Position numbers and translations under genes: made by a program | Part shown: positions 5,360 to 5,652 of the stretch, piece after piece | Layout of the letters: the number at the start of each line of letters is the position of its first letter | Position numbering within the stretch: the first letter of the stretch is position 1 | The notes under the pieces: model-generated | Databases searched by the model: none | Told to the model about the DNA's origin: nothing | The model's input: only the letters and a program-made list of their open reading frames with translations | Assembly: GCA_028571885.1 (NCBI GenBank) | Contig: JAPVVU010000215.1 | Coordinates: 1-5,652 of the forward strand | Direction of reading: 5' to 3' | Length of the DNA: 5,652 bases | From: Gammaproteobacteria bacterium | GTDB taxonomy: Bacteria; Pseudomonadota; Gammaproteobacteria; GRL18

Positions 5360-5652
5360 ATGCGTATACTTCACACCATGATCCGGGTAGGTAACTTACA
5401 ACGTTCAATCGATTTTTATACAAAGATTTTAGGTATGACACTTTTGCGTCAAAAAGAATATCCGGAAGGTCGTTTTACACTGGCATTTTTGGGTTATGGT
5501 GATGAGAAAGATAATTCTGCCATTGAGCTGACTCATAACTGGGATACTGAAACTTATGAACAGGGGACTGGCTTTGGCCATATCGCCATTGAAGTTGATG
5601 ATGTATATAGTGCAGCTAAACAAATCAGAGCCCAAGGTGGTGAGATAATTCG
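5360..5652 (+). CDS. gloA: Lactoylglutathione lyase (glyoxalase I), 3' truncated by window end
   Basis: Ninety-seven complete codons plus two bases are present; the enzyme is normally about 130-135 residues, so roughly the last quarter is outside. It isomerises the hemithioacetal of methylglyoxal and glutathione to S-lactoylglutathione in the cytosol, the first step of methylglyoxal detoxification. The start (MRILHTMIRVGNLQRSIDFY) is almost that of E. coli GloA. Three of the four metal ligands are visible at the same numbering as the E. coli enzyme: H5, E56 (AIEL) and H74 (FGHIAIEVDD); the fourth, near E122, is beyond the edge. Compactness with no insert supports the nickel-dependent class. 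ATG 5360 has a good ribosome site, AAGGA at 5345-5349, ten bases upstream. The gene follows yliI after 88 nt and may have its own promoter. The truncation is only the window boundary, not a broken gene. Confidence 0.96.
   Translation, partial: MRILHTMIRVGNLQRSIDFYTKILGMTLLRQKEYPEGRFTLAFLGYGDEKDNSAIELTHNWDTETYEQGTGFGHIAIEVDDVYSAAKQIRAQGGEII

Noticed and set aside
5429..5635. Minus-strand open frame inside gloA
   Set aside because: It is fully antisense to a strongly conserved enzyme gene and is explained by it.
1..5652. A novel defence, toxin-antitoxin or mobile system
   Set aside because: Every gene of normal size falls in a known housekeeping or accessory family. I find no transposase, integrase, nuclease, toxin pair, CRISPR repeat or reverse transcriptase signature.

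Overview
The window looks like chromosomal DNA from a moderately AT-rich gammaproteobacterium. The best taxonomic clue is the 3' gene, whose N-terminus is very close to enterobacterial-type nickel glyoxalase I. A Bat-type von Willebrand factor A (VWA) operon and a periplasmic PQQ-type aldose sugar dehydrogenase fit the same class. I cannot name the genus. All convincing genes are on the + strand.

Region 1 (1-3451) is the 3' part of a Bat (MoxR-associated) operon. It holds the C-terminal tail of a membrane protein, probably the first VWA protein (BatA-like), then a VWA protein fused to a TPR domain (BatB/BatC-like), then BatD. The three genes are packed with 4-nt (ATGA) and 7-nt overlaps, so they are almost certainly co-transcribed and translationally coupled. 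In such clusters a MoxR AAA+ ATPase and a DUF58 protein usually lie upstream, outside this window. The products are predicted to form an inner-membrane assembly with VWA, TPR and beta-sandwich domains facing the periplasm. Its role is chaperone-like or metal-centre/envelope maturation and is poorly defined.

Region 2 (3452-4101) holds a stand-alone GNAT acetyltransferase that looks lower in GC than its neighbours, with gaps of 98 and 42 nt on either side. Both gaps contain short direct repeats.

Region 3 (4102-5271) is an exported PQQ-dependent aldose sugar dehydrogenase of the YliI family. Region 4 (5360 to the end) is the first 97 codons of gloA, lactoylglutathione lyase, cut by the window edge. 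The 88-nt gap between them is very AT-rich and may hold the gloA promoter.

I see no mobile element, CRISPR array, tRNA/rRNA or defence system, and no clearly undescribed system. The points most worth checking are an internal lipoprotein-type signal in the VWA-TPR fusion, a 14-nt tandem duplication of the yliI start region that creates a five-codon overlapping ORF, and five loci with 10-14-nt direct repeats at 12-15-nt spacing.
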